Counted from the first letter of the stretch, positions 52,158 through 62,481 are shown. The stretch is DNA of 64,000 nt from DUPU01 sp050952465 (GCA_050952465.1 JBMNKZ010000014.1:248001-312000); one strand, 5' to 3'. The notes: generated from the letters alone by a model not told the origin. Numbers and translations are program-made.

Positions 52158-53030
52158 GAAATCACCCCCTTTTGCATAAAGATATGATTCTTTTTGTGCT
52201 GGTTCATAATGGATGAGAATGCGATTAACATTTTTTATTCTTTTTTTTACATCCTTCTCTATTTCGTCTACTAAACTATGGGCCTTGCTTAATTCCTGCA
52301 TATTTACGGAAATATTGGCTTCGATGAATTTAAATTGGCCCGAGCTTCTGCCGGTGATACTTTGCACTCTCTCAACCATGGGATTACTTAAAATTACGTC
52401 TTTTACTTGATTTAAAATCTCGTTTTCCAGCGAAGCATCTAAGAGTACCCGGATCGCATAATAAATAACCTTACCACCCACCCAAAAGATAAAAACGGCA
52501 ACCACAAGTGCAGCCATTTTGTCGATATTAAATCCGGCATAGTTTGATATTAACACAGCTAAAATAAGCACATTGCCAATCATGTCCACCATAATATGTT
52601 CAGAGTCAGCAGTAAGTCCGGGAGATTCGGCTTCTCTACCTATTTTTGCTTCATACCGAGAAAAAGCATAGGTAATAAAAATTACTACACAGATACCTAT
52701 GATATTTAACCAACTATTGTTTATGGCAACCTCAGACTTAGTAAAAACGTTCATGACAATCTCATAACCTGCAAAAATAATAATCAATCCGACCAGCATG
52801 GAAACAAGATTTTCCACCTTATAAAGACCATAGGGAAACATCCGTGTTTTCCTATTAGCGAAGATTACACCCCCAAATACCGTAATAGATGCCAGTACAT
52901 CGGCCAAGGAATGAAAGGCTTCCGCCTTAATCGCAATACTTCCTGAATAAAGGGCAAGTAGATACTTGATGATGAATACCAAACCATTAATGAATACTCC
53001 TAACAAAGCTGTTTTTGCAACCTTTTGCAT
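52083..53030 (-). CDS. Cation diffusion facilitator (metal efflux) family protein
   Basis: A CDF transporter with six membrane segments and a cytoplasmic tail. The metal site is HSLADVLAS in segment two and HIMVDMIGN in segment five. CDF proteins export Zn, Fe, Mn or Co in exchange for protons. The start is the ATG at 53030 or the one at 53036, behind AAGGA. The frame as written runs on to 52083, into the following zinc-ribbon gene; one missing A near 52168 would bring the TGA at 52162-52164 into frame, giving about 289 residues, the usual length. The last 25 residues of the written frame are therefore probably wrong. Confidence 0.85.
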   Translation of the reverse strand: MQKVAKTALLGVFINGLVFIIKYLLALYSGSIAIKAEAFHSLADVLASITVFGGVIFANRKTRMFPYGLYKVENLVSMLVGLIIIFAGYEIVMNVFTKSEVAINNSWLNIIGICVVIFITYAFSRYEAKIGREAESPGLTADSEHIMVDMIGNVLILAVLISNYAGFNIDKMAALVVAVFIFWVGGKVIYYAIRVLLDASLENEILNQVKDVILSNPMVERVQSITGRSSGQFKFIEANISVNMQELSKAHSLVDEIEKDVKKRIKNVNRILIHYEPAQKESYLYAKGGDFMPFLDGSGPPRKRKNGGIRFRVRW

Positions 53031-53122
53031 AAGCATCTCTTCCTTAACTTTTTTTGAAAGCTTTATCCTATTTTCAATAAGCAATTTTAATGCCAAATGA
53101 ATTAGTTCTTCAAAAAAATAAT

Positions 53123-53171
53123 AAGATCTTTAACAAAAGATCTTTCGGAACGGTTATGAACCGTTCCCTAC
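53123..53171. repeat. Two adjacent palindromes, one of the GTAGGG type
   Basis: AAGATCTTT and AAAAGATCTT (53123-53144) and the perfect GGAACGGTT-ATG-AACCGTTCC (53147-53167), followed by CTAC, lie upstream of the cation-efflux gene. The second palindrome with its CTAC end resembles the repeats at 4184-4274 and 15992-16052. Confidence 0.6.
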
Positions 53172-53286
53172 GAAATATCGTGTAACTTCTTGCTTATACC
53201 ACAATTTACAGGAGCGAATTCCCTTAGACAGGACATAGGGTAATCATAAAATCTATCTAAAAAAGAAATCATTTAACAAAATAAAA

Positions 53287-53336
53287 GGTTCATTTTTGAC
53301 CCACTTAAGGAAAAGGGGCAAAAATGAACCTTTTTT
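53287..53336. terminator. Strong bidirectional terminator
   Basis: GGTTCATTTTTG and CAAAAATGAACC form a perfect 12-bp stem (53287-53330), with TTTTTT on the plus strand and TTTTATTTTG on the minus strand. It marks the downstream end of the nrdJ remnant (minus strand). Confidence 0.85.
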
Positions 53337-53360
53337 ACCAAAACTATTCATTAAAACATT

Positions 53361-54325
53361 TTATCCGCATTTACTATAACCGCAAGACCGACAGAGCACA
53401 CAACCCACCCTCATATTCTAATTTGCCTCCACAATCCGGGCAATCTTTCTTCTTATCTTTTTCCTTTCTAACATACATCTTTTCAATTTCTTCCGCAATA
53501 TCATCCAGATCATGACCGTTGTTTTCGTTTACAGCAATATTCATCACCTTTTCCAAGGTGCGGGCAATGGCATCCGCGACAAGAGAGCACCCGTACATTG
53601 GCCCCCTTGGATTTTTTACTGAGGGTAGAAGGACATCGGATTCCTTTCAACTGCTCGATTACCGTATCGGTACTGATCCCTGACCTCAAAGCCAAAGATA
53701 CCAGCCGGCTGGTTGCTTCTGTTTGGGAGGGACAACCTCCCCCTTTACCCAGATTAGTAAAGACTTCACAGATTCCTGAAGAATCATAATTAACTGTGAT
53801 ATACAGATTACCACAACCGGCGATGGCTTTTTCCGTCATCCCCTGAGTTATTTCCGGTCTCTTACGGGGAGAAATATTTCCTGATGCAATAGGCTGTTTT
53901 GCTCCGGAAGATTTCTCTTCTTGTTTAGCTCCACCAGTATTTAAGACCTGTCCCTCTCGGGAACCATCCCGGTATACGGTAATACCTTTACACTCCAATT
54001 TGTATGCCAGTAGGAAAGACTCCTCAATATCCTTAGACTCCGCATATTGAGGGAAGTTAATGGTCTTACTCACCCCATTGTCCGTATATTTTTGAAATGC
54101 AGCCTGAATCCACACATGCCAATAGGGAGTGATCTCCTGGGTGGTGACAAAAACTTTCTGTAATACCCACACTTAGGTTAAAATTAGTCAATTCTGCCTT
54201 ATTTTCTTTGCATTTTATAAACTCCAGGGTATCCGAATGATCCACGCGACATATCCCCATATTGGCTCTTCGAACGCTTGCCCCCCTGGTTTACTGCCTC
54301 TGTCGCAGCGGTTTTTGCTTTGTTT
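53361..54325 (-). pseudogene. nrdJ: Adenosylcobalamin-dependent ribonucleotide reductase, deleted and frameshifted
   Basis: Pieces of class II NrdJ are seen in order. About 54325-54175 gives TAATEAVNQGGKR, then RANMGICRVDHSDTLEF and ELTNFNLSV, from the middle of the catalytic domain. Near 54160 it jumps to FVTTQEITPYWHVWIQAAFQ, then TDNGVSKTINFPQYA and GITVYRDGSREGQVL, which in intact proteins lie several hundred residues further on. The end has the TSCPD-like domain (AGCGNLYITVNYDSSG, FTNLGKGGGCPSQTEA) and the terminal zinc ribbon (CPDCGGKLEYEGG, CRSCGYSKCG) after more frameshifts. The N-terminal half is missing. The internal deletion shows true gene death, not only read errors. Confidence 0.82.
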
Positions 54326-54355
54326 ATACCTTAAATAACCTGCCTTCGCTTATTC

Positions 54356-54995
54356 TTAATCGGGGAAGAGCTTCTTCTTATAATAGCCTTCCGCTAAGTA
54401 TAAAGCCGCCAACGGATTATGCCCTAGTACCCGGTCTTTGGCCGCCAGCACCGTCACCGGTGCCTGGGAATGCTTAAAAAAAAGAGTATCATGGCCAACA
54501 CACAACCCCAACACCAAATTTAATTCTGTTTTTGCTTTGTTTAAATAAACCGCCTGTCCAATAGGATTACACATAGCCTCGAAGGTACCCGCACTTACTT
54601 TTTCTTGATCACTTCTCCCTAAAAGCTCTTCCGTAGGTATACTGCAATTTTTACAGATTACTGAGTTTACCGTGAAGCCGTTAGCTGATAAAATTTTATT
54701 TAGTACGGCCATTTCTTTTTTCAGGCCAATACAAAAAGCTACGCCTAAGTTCTTAAAACCTGCATTTTCGCGCAAAATCCATAATCTCTTCCACCCGAGT
54801 TTTCTGGCTATGTCCCTCGGATAATACCCGGGCGGCCTGCTGGGCTATAAAAAGATCATCATCCACATACATTTCTTTAATCTCATTACCGGACTGATCA
54901 TCAAGGCAGGGACAATTCCTTGGCATTTTTTCTCTATTTCCCATATTACAAGTATGGATTTTACAAACACCACATAGATATTCTCGTTGGTTCAT
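54356..54995 (-). pseudogene. DUF1847 metal-binding-type protein, one frameshift
   Basis: The first frame has the cysteine-rich DUF1847 beginning (CGVCKIHTCNMG, NCPCLDD) and the second the main body (GVAFCIGLKKEMAVLNKIL, KNCSIPTEELLG, AMCNPIGQAVYLNKAKTELN and LCVGHDTLFFKHSQAP, HNPLAALYLAEGYYKKK). They meet at about 54760-54775 (AAAATGCAGG), so one indel separates them. Reframed length is about 212, as normal. The family is conserved in anaerobes and presumably binds metal; no function is established to my knowledge. Confidence 0.8.
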
Positions 54996-55093
54996 TTTTA
55001 TTAGTCCCCTCCCACTTTAAGTAGAAATATACAACGCTAGTCATGAAAACGTTCCATAGTTTCCATGGCACTAGAGGAATTCCTTGGTTAATC

Positions 55094-55459
55094 TTAATTC
55101 GCAGCGCACTCTGGAATAATGAGAATGACCGCAATATATTCCAAATTCCCCTCCCCAACATTTTCCAAACCATGAGAATCTCCATCACCACAGCAGGTCA
55201 TGTCACCAGGGTTGAGTTCAATGACGTTCCCATTAAGGATCAGTTGACCTTTTCCTTTTAATATATAATATACTTCAAATTCTCCGCTATGTTGATGATA
55301 TCCAATGGTGCTACCAGGTGGCAATATGCTAATAGCAAACAACCTACCGCTACCCAGCATTTCTTGCTTAGTTAGGATATGGTGTAACTCTACACAACCT
55401 TGCCCTCCTTTTAGATGGGGTTGTTGTTCTATGAAAAATTGGTCTCTTCTCCTAAGCAA
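55094..55459 (-). CDS. Single-domain cupin protein
   Basis: A 121-residue cupin. Motif 1 is seen as STIGYHQHSGEFEVYYILKG, with two His and a Glu as metal ligands, and motif 2 as NPGDMTCCGDGDSHGLEN with the third His. Such small cupins act as isomerases, dioxygenases or binding proteins. It lies about 85 bases downstream of the allE-like bicupin gene on the same strand, so a helper or related role in ureide metabolism is possible. No closer assignment can be made. Confidence 0.75.
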   Translation of the reverse strand: MLRRRDQFFIEQQPHLKGGQGCVELHHILTKQEMLGSGRLFAISILPPGSTIGYHQHSGEFEVYYILKGKGQLILNGNVIELNPGDMTCCGDGDSHGLENVGEGNLEYIAVILIIPECAAN

Positions 55460-55543
55460 TTGAATTCCCCCTTAAAATCCTTTTACCATAGCCTTTTTCG
55501 CCTACTTAAACTCTCTTTGTGGTGAACTATGCGCGTACATTCT

Positions 55544-56312
55544 TTATAATTGTACGTCACGGTGACAATCTTTGGAATAAATATAAGTAAAATTCTTTGT
55601 GCCAACCCCATAAGCTGCCTGAGCAACATAGGGACCTAGCCAGACGTAATCTCCTTGTTTAATCATAGTCCACTGATCATCTATATAATAGCAACCTTCT
55701 CCTTCCAAAATATAAGCTCCATGCTCTTGCACGTGGGTCTCTACAAAAGGATGGCAACCACCTGGCGCAAATGAAAGTATATGCATGTTCATATCGAAGG
55801 CGATGTCCACAGGTAGTAAATCCTTGATAAATACATTGGACATACTGTCATACTCTCGGTAAGATATATTATTAACATTTCCATAATACACGGGAGGTAA
55901 GCTTTTACCTTCAATAGGAATAAACACCCGCTTGTAAAGTATGGCTTTCATTTGGGTGGCAGACGAGTTATGGAATTCTAAGCCAACATCGGGTGGCGTA
56001 TATATGTAAGCTCCTTGAGGAGCATCGTATTTCTGGCTGCCCACTTGGAACTCGCCGTGCCCAGAAATGATGTAAATGAAACTTTCTATCCCCGGTTCTT
56101 TGTTAATTGGTTTACTGGTACCCCCCGCCCTGCGTTGCTTCAATTAGATACTGTACAAAGCCGGCTCCCATTTTAGGTGATGCCAAAACACTAATGGTGC
56201 ATCCATTGATGCCGGGCACTACATTATTTACCAAGCCGGTAGGTGGTATAATGGCATAGACGCCATGCTTTACAACCGCACGTGTTGATAAAATATCTGT
56301 TGGATAAGGCAT
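55544..56312 (-). pseudogene. allE: (S)-ureidoglycine aminohydrolase-like bicupin, one frameshift
   Basis: The joined frames give a bicupin like AllE/YlbA: MPYPTDILSTRAVVKHGVYA and ISVLASPKMGAGFVQYLIE from the N-terminal frame, then IYIISGHGEFQVG, GAYIYTPPDVG, FAPGGCHPFVETHVQEHGAYI-type motifs (here split: FVETHVQEHGAYILEGEG) and YVWLGPYVAQAAYGVG. AllE turns ureidoglycine into ureidoglycolate and ammonia, one step beyond allantoate. The break is in the G6 run near 56121-56126, where one G less restores a protein of about 256 residues. Metal-binding His/Glu of the second cupin are present. It shares the locus with amidohydrolase copy B. Confidence 0.8.
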
Positions 56313-56620
56313 AATTGGTTCTCCTTTTAAATTCTATTTGCCCCCTGCGTGAACCGAGGGTAATGAAATATATGCTACCATTTCTTTTCTAACAAACAAT
56401 GACCCCCCTCTAAGATCATTTGCATTAATAATAGTCCGAAGGGTGAGTCATTGTTGTTAATTTTTAGTTTACTTAAATTTGGGTAAAAACCGTACTAACA
56501 TCTGCACCGTTTAATGGTTATTCATAGACCTGTTCCAATGTGTAAGCAAATAATTTATCACAATCGAACTTAGTCTAACACGTTCAGTAAATCACGACTA
56601 ACTTAAGATAGTTCCTCTTT
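56313..56620. other. Gene-free stretch with an inverted repeat, between allE and amidohydrolase copy B
   Basis: No gene is seen. AACAATGAC (56395-56403) and GTCATTGTT (56447-56455) form an inverted repeat with further partial pairing (CCCCCCTC with GGGTGA), which could be a weak terminator for copy B or an operator. The part next to copy B is homologous to the sequence following copy A (shared CTCCTCTTTTTATAG-like tail). Confidence 0.5.
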
Positions 56621-58087
56621 TTATAGTGTAAAAAGACCCTTTTCTTGAGCTACTTCCCAAACCTTATCAAATGCAGGTTTAGCATTCTTGATGGCTTCTT
56701 CTTCATTTATATTCTTAAATTTCCCACCCTCTATTATAACTTGACCATCAATAATAACTGTCTCTATATCCTTTTGACTGGATAAATAAACAGCTTTTCT
56801 TAACGGATCTAACACGGGTGCGTTATGTAACCCGGAAAGATTAACTACAATTAAATCAGCTTTTGTTCCAGGGGTAATTCTACCTAAATCTGAACGATTT
56901 AAGGCTTTAGCACCATTAAGGGTTCCACATCTTACCATATCATGGGCAGTTGCAACATATGGATCCTTCTCAACAACTTTAGATAAAAATGAACCGGTTC
57001 TAAGTTCTATCAGGTAATCTACCGAGAAAGAATCTGTTCCTACACCTACGTTAATTCCTTCTTCTATATAATGCTTCAGTGGAAGAAAGATACCTCCTTT
57101 GGCAAATGATGTTGTACAATGAACGATCGTAGTATCTGTTTTTTTCAGTAATGCTCGATCACTGCTATTAGTATAAACACCATGTGCAGCAATTAAATCA
57201 GATCCTAAAAGCTTCACATCGTCCAAATACTCTACTGGCGTCATATTGAACTTTTCTCTTATATGGTTCATTTCAGGTATACCTTGAGCTAAGTGAATAG
57301 TTATATTTGAGCCTAATTTATCAGCTGCCTCACGGGTTGCCCGTAATAATTCCGGATTACATGTATCTGTAGCATGGGGGGCTAATATTGCCTTGATTCT
57401 TCCGTTAGCAGTACCATCATATTTTTTATGAAACTCAATTGCTCGTTCTAATCCTTCAAATGGCTTGCTATTATTTTCATCATATATGACTTTTCCTTTA
57501 TCGTAGAAAGGCATCCGTCCAACGCTGCAATAAGATCTACCAATATATGAACGTGCTCCAATCTCTAAAGCTGCCTGTGCAAAATATTCTGCACCGAGAC
57601 TGCACATCTCGACAATAGTTGTTGATCCGCCTTTTATAAGTCCTAGCACTGCCAATCTAACTAAAGCTGCTTTTTCTTCTTCTGACAATACTCCTTGAGT
57701 CTTGGATTCATTTCCAACATATCCACCTAAAATATTACCTAATGGGAAAAATATAGAGTATAAAAATACTGTATCAAGATCTATAGGGATGTTAGAATCC
57801 TTTCCGCTTTCATATGGGGGATAAAGATCAACTGTAGTGCCATGTAAAGAGGCATCTGCATGAGTATGCAAGTTTATAAATCCAGGCATTACAATTCCAG
57901 AAGTTGCATCAATCTCTACATCAACGTGGCCTTTAAATCTTCCTGGTACAATTTCCTGAATATGATCTCCTACTAGCACTAAGTCATGGTCTTTGAGAAC
58001 ATGTGGTTTGTTTTCAGAATAGGTTAAAATCCATCCTCCACGCAATACAGTTACAGTATTCTTTTTTATGTTATTTTCAACAGACAT
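56621..58087 (-). CDS. TRZ/ATZ-type metal-dependent amidohydrolase (copy B)
   Basis: A 488-residue paralogue of the protein encoded at 21683-23149, the same length and mostly identical, with the same metal motifs (FINLHTHADAS, ITIHLAQGIPEM, AAHGVYT, VGVGTDSFS). Differences are mainly conservative, and the reading frame is intact even though neighbours are broken, which suggests it is under selection or a recent arrival. The conserved ribosome-binding segment TGGAGGTATTATA precedes both. It lies next to a YfcC-type transporter gene instead of the unrecognised gene found beside copy A. The substrate is unknown. Confidence 0.85.
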   Translation of the reverse strand: MSVENNIKKNTVTVLRGGWILTYSENKPHVLKDHDLVLVGDHIQEIVPGRFKGHVDVEIDATSGIVMPGFINLHTHADASLHGTTVDLYPPYESGKDSNIPIDLDTVFLYSIFFPLGNILGGYVGNESKTQGVLSEEEKAALVRLAVLGLIKGGSTTIVEMCSLGAEYFAQAALEIGARSYIGRSYCSVGRMPFYDKGKVIYDENNSKPFEGLERAIEFHKKYDGTANGRIKAILAPHATDTCNPELLRATREAADKLGSNITIHLAQGIPEMNHIREKFNMTPVEYLDDVKLLGSDLIAAHGVYTNSSDRALLKKTDTTIVHCTTSFAKGGIFLPLKHYIEEGINVGVGTDSFSVDYLIELRTGSFLSKVVEKDPYVATAHDMVRCGTLNGAKALNRSDLGRITPGTKADLIVVNLSGLHNAPVLDPLRKAVYLSSQKDIETVIIDGQVIIEGGKFKNINEEEAIKNAKPAFDKVWEVAQEKGLFTL

Positions 58088-58234
58088 TATAATACCTCCA
58101 TTTCATTTTTTATAATTACCTTAGAGCTTGTAATGAAATATAAATTTAAAATGGGCCTAATTGAATGGCATGTGCTATTAATAATAATACTGCCCCAGCA
58201 ATACACCATAGACCGACCAAAGGTGCCACCCATT

Positions 58235-59585
58235 TTACCATTTCTCAAAAGGTATTTTTGCAATACCTATAGCACCCACACAAATACCTACAGTTGGAAA
58301 AATTACATTTGTGAGACCATTACCATATTCAAGAACAACTATAGTTGTTTGTCTTGTTATGTTTGCCATATCACCAAGAGGTAACATAATAGGTAAAGTT
58401 GCAGCTGCTTGGCCGCTGCCTGATGGGATAAAGAAATTAATAATAAGTTGTACAACATACATTCCCAATACAGTTATCTGCTCAGGTAGTACAATAATTA
58501 GTGATGCCAAACCATTAATTATCGTATCTAAAATCATCCCATCTCCTAAAACAATAACTATTCCCCTGGCAAAGCCCACAATTAATGCTCCCATAGTTAA
58601 AGTTTCAGCGCCCTTTACAAAATCTTCTGCAGTTTTATTTATTCCACTACCACCTACAATACCTGCTACAACGGCCATGCCAAAGAATAGGTACATCAGC
58701 TCCATAAGGTACCATCCTTGGAAGCTTACCCCATAGGCTAATATTACAATCGCCAGAACTGCAACACTTAATGCTGCCTTGTGTTTCCCAGTAAGTTTAA
58801 CATCTTGTTCTTTAATTTTAATATTATCAATTAATTCATCATCTTCTAAATCAGCAACAATGCTTAATTTTGGATTCTTTTTTATCTTTTTAATGTACCT
58901 AGCTATATACCATATTGTAATAGCTGTAAAGATAATAAGACCTAGCACTCTAAATTCCTTTCCTGAATATAATGGTAGCTCAGCCAATTTATGACCTACT
59001 GCAACTGTAAAGGGATTAAAAACACCACAACTGAAACCAGCTTGTGAACCTACCACAATTATTGCTACCGCAACAATTCTATCCAATCCAAGAGATCTAG
59101 CTAATAAGAGACTCACAGGTACTAGGGCGAGGCCTTGTTCTGCTAATCCAAAAAGTGCACCACCCAATAGAAAAAATAGCTGTTAAAACTGAAACCAATA
59201 AAATTTCACGGCCTTTTAAACGAGTTGACAAAGAGTTAATTCCAGCTGCAAATGCACCAGTCCCCTCAATAACTCCAAAAGCTCCACCGACAATGAATAA
59301 AAAGAATATTATATCAGCAGCACTCATAAAGCCTCTAGGAATAGCTCCAAACATTTCAAATAGACCAACCGGATTAGATTCGGTATAATGAAAAGAATTA
59401 GGATCAAGATAAGTGGCACCAGTAACTGGATCTTTATATTCACTAAAATCACCTGCGGGAATAATCCAAGTTAGAATTGTACATAGTACTACAATAATGA
59501 ATAGCAGAGCAAATGAATGAGGAACCTTTATATTTTTTAAATTCATAGACCTAGAATGAGGAACCTTTGCATTGTTTAATTTCAT
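58235..59585 (-). pseudogene. YfcC/DcuC-like membrane carrier, one frameshift
   Basis: Joined, this is a protein of about 450 residues with 11-12 membrane segments: KVPHSFALLFIIVVLCTILT and WIIPAGDFSEY at the start, GGAFGVIEGTGAF, SQAGFSCGVFNPFTVAVG, and IIVLPEQITVLGMYVVQ and NFFIPSGSGQAAATLPIM near the end. This is the C4-dicarboxylate anaerobic carrier/YfcC family, whose members move dicarboxylates, amino acids or basic amino acids. The break is near 59155 where GGGTGG should read GGTGG. It probably imports the substrate of the enzymes encoded beside it. Confidence 0.8.
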
Positions 59586-59636
59586 AAACCTATACCTCCC
59601 TTATATAAATTATTAAAGAATAAATGAGTTACCTGT

Positions 59637-61003
59637 TTAAGTATAATTAATTTGATTTTTCCATAAGTTCCAAACCCTATTAGCTGCTTTCTGAGCGTTG
59701 TCCAAGATGATTTGTTCGTCTTCTTTAATATATCTACCATTTTCAACTAGAATTTCACCATTAACGATAACACTATCAATATCTGATGCAAGACCTGTAT
59801 GGACTAGGTTTGAAATTACATTTTCTTTAAAGAGAGGGATATAATTTGGCTTATTGTAGTCAATTATTATTAAATCCGCTAATTTATTCTTATCGATCGT
59901 GCCTAATTCTGTGTCTCTTCCAAGTGCTTTAGCACCATTAACTGTAGCCATTTCAAGTACTTTTTTAGGTTTAGGCTCATATGCCATAGTGTTTCTAATT
60001 CTAAAAGCCATTTGAGCTACTTTCATGGCTTCAATAATATCTGAAGCCATGTTGTCTGTTCCAAGACCTATATTCCCCCCTTCTCTTTCCATTTCTAATA
60101 TTGGTGCTGTATAACCACGTTTGGCAATTATCACAGGACAATGTGCTAAATTTGTTCTATAATTTCCTAACAATTTAATATCTGTTTCTTCTAAAAAGAT
60201 ACCATGTGCACCTATGAATAACGGGCCTAAAAATACCAGTACTTTCCAAGAATTCTCCTACTGTTTGATTGTACTTTTTTCTTAACCTGTTCAACTTCTG
60301 TTATATTTTGAGCAAGATGAAGGGTAATACTTAAATTGTATTTTTTTGCAATATTGGCTATATCTTTTAAAAGTTGAAAAGAACATGTATCGGGTGCATG
60401 CGGAACTAAAATTGCTCTAATCAGACCATCCTTTGCCATATGCCATTTCTTAATAAAATCTACACTACTGTTTAGGGTTCTCTCTCCTATCGAAGCATTG
60501 TATTCATATACTTTATCTTTCATTTTCTTTTGATCTACATCTAATATTGTATCATTAAGATATGCCCTAATTCCCATTTCCAAAGCGGCCTTCGCTAAAT
60601 ACTCACCTTTAGAGCCAAAATGATCTACAATTGTAGTTGAGCCAAATTTTAATAATTCTAGGTAACCTAATTTAGCCATGTGATAAATATCTTCCTCGGT
60701 CATAATATCGGTAATCGGAAACATTTTTTCATAAACTGATTTATATGAAGGCTCATCTTCCGCTTGACCCCTCAATATAGAAAGAACACTATGAGTATGA
60801 AGATTGATGAAACCTGGGAATATCGCTTTATTTCTTGCATTTATAGTTTTATCTAACTTTTTATTACGATATTTGCTCTCAATCTCATTACTCTCTCCAA
60901 CATCGATAATTTTATTGCCTTCTATATATACTGCACCATCTAAAATTAAGTTATTATTCTGTCTCATCGTTACCACAATTCCATTTTTAATTAAAATACC
61001 CAT
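59637..61003 (-). pseudogene. TRZ/ATZ-type amidohydrolase, one or more frameshifts
   Basis: Joined frames give about 455 residues of a subtype III amidohydrolase: FINLHTHSVLSILRG with the HTH metal site, FGSTTIVDHFGSKG, LVPHAPDTCSFQLL, ITLHLAQNITEVEQV and, in the second frame, IGLGTDNMASDIIEAM with the catalytic aspartate. It resembles copies A and B in plan but is clearly different. The frame fails between about 60180 and 60260 (KKKVQSN against KKKYNQTVGEFLEST). The ATG at 61003 follows AAAGGAGGTG. It lies 56 bases downstream of the dihydropyrimidinase gene. Confidence 0.8.
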
Positions 61004-61059
61004 TTTTTCACCTCCTTTCATTCTAATATTTTCTAACCAAATAAAATAAAGAGCAAAGT

Positions 61060-62457
61060 CTATTTCAAATTTTCATAAGCTAACCCAAATGGATCTCCTT
61101 TTATAAACTCTCCTTGACCTTCTTTACCAATAAACTTGTTATTTTCAACTGTTAATTTCCCACGTAAATATACCTTTTCTACCCTTCCGATTTGCTCCAT
61201 TCCTTCAAAAGCGCAATAATCTACTCCCTGAAGGCTATTTTCTACTGTCATTATTCCTTTCCATGAAGGATCAAATATCACTATATCAGCATCAGATCCT
61301 ACTGCAATTGTTCCTTTCCTCGGAAATAAACCATTAATTTTAGCTGGGGCTGTAGTAAACAAATCTACAAATCTTTGGCGACTGATTTTTCCTGTCTCGA
61401 CTCCATATGTCCATAATATACCTAGCCTATTTTCTAAACCTGGCGCTCCATTGGGAATCTTTGTAAAGTCATCCTTTCCTAAATGCTTTTGTTCTTTCCA
61501 ATCGAAGCCGCAATGATCAGAACTTACACACTTTAACCAGCCATTTCGTACGGCTTCCCATAATGCATCTCGGTGCTCTTTTGAGCGTAAAGCAGGAGAA
61601 CATACATATTTTGCGCCCTCAAAATTAGGTTTCGCTAAATTATCTGTATCCAGGACCAGATAATGGGAACATGTTTCCCCATATGCAGCAATTCCTTTTT
61701 GAAACGCCTCACGTATTGCTTCCATTGCTTCTTTACAAGTAACATGGACAATTAAAATAGGTGCCTCTGCCATAGCTGCCAGATTAATTGCTCTTTGAGT
61801 ACATTCCGCTTCCACCAGAGGCGGCCTAGAAACTGCATGATATATAGGCTCTATCTTCCCTTTAGTAATGCATTGCTTCTGTAGGACATCAATAACATCA
61901 GCATTTTCGGCGTGTACCATGATGGTTACACCCGCTTCCTTTGAAGCCTGTAATGCTTTAAAAACAGCGGCATCATCACAGTGATAGGGATGCCCTTTAT
62001 AAGCCATAAATAATTTGATTGTCGGTACTCCTATTTCAGGTAGCTTAGGTATTTCTTTAAACAATGCATCATTCGGGTCAAATACTACACCATGAAAAGC
62101 ATAATCACACATCGCTTTCCCAACGGCCTTTTGTTCCCTGTATTCATCTATCGAGTCCTTTACGCTCCAGCCAACTTTTTGATTAGCAAAATCAACAACA
62201 GTAGTAGTCCCCCCTACTAATGCTGCATTTGAGGTTTCGAAAGATCGAGTCGTTGCAGAAAGAAAGCTAAAATTAAAGTGAGTATGTTGATCTACACCAC
62301 CCGGGAATACATACATACCTCTGGCATCAACAATTTCATCTGCGCGTTGGTCTAGACCCTTACCGATTGCAATAACTTTCTCACCTTCAATCAAAATGTC
62401 TCCTTGGAATTCTTCCATCGCGGTCAAAATAGTACCGTTTTTGATTAAAATACTCAT
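61060..62457 (-). CDS. hydA: Dihydropyrimidinase / D-hydantoinase
   Basis: A 465-residue cyclic amidohydrolase of the dihydropyrimidinase group: HTHF in FPGGVDQHTHFNFSF, GGTTTVVDFA, the carboxylated lysine in PTIKLFMAYKG, MVHAENADVI, HVTCKEAMEAI, GETCSHYLV and SSDHCGFDW. The enzyme opens dihydrouracil, dihydrothymine or 5-substituted hydantoins. The ATG at 62457 is chosen as matching the family N-terminus (MSILIKNGTIL) behind AGGAGGAG; a GTG at 62469 is too close to that site. It is intact and lies after the broken hydantoin racemase and carbamoylase genes, the three forming a classic hydantoin-to-amino-acid set. Confidence 0.9.
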   Translation of the reverse strand: MSILIKNGTILTAMEEFQGDILIEGEKVIAIGKGLDQRADEIVDARGMYVFPGGVDQHTHFNFSFLSATTRSFETSNAALVGGTTTVVDFANQKVGWSVKDSIDEYREQKAVGKAMCDYAFHGVVFDPNDALFKEIPKLPEIGVPTIKLFMAYKGHPYHCDDAAVFKALQASKEAGVTIMVHAENADVIDVLQKQCITKGKIEPIYHAVSRPPLVEAECTQRAINLAAMAEAPILIVHVTCKEAMEAIREAFQKGIAAYGETCSHYLVLDTDNLAKPNFEGAKYVCSPALRSKEHRDALWEAVRNGWLKCVSSDHCGFDWKEQKHLGKDDFTKIPNGAPGLENRLGILWTYGVETGKISRQRFVDLFTTAPAKINGLFPRKGTIAVGSDADIVIFDPSWKGIMTVENSLQGVDYCAFEGMEQIGRVEKVYLRGKLTVENNKFIGKEGQGEFIKGDPFGLAYENLK

Positions 62458-62481
62458 AATTTCAACCACTCCTCCTGATTT

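Noticed and set aside
53100..53360. Palindromes considered as a replication origin or attachment site
   Set aside because: No DnaA boxes, tRNA gene or integrase nearby; they look like a terminator and a dispersed repeat.
58311..58736. Open frame of 141 codons on the plus strand
   Set aside because: Antisense to the YfcC-like carrier, whose hydrophobic codons create long open antisense frames.
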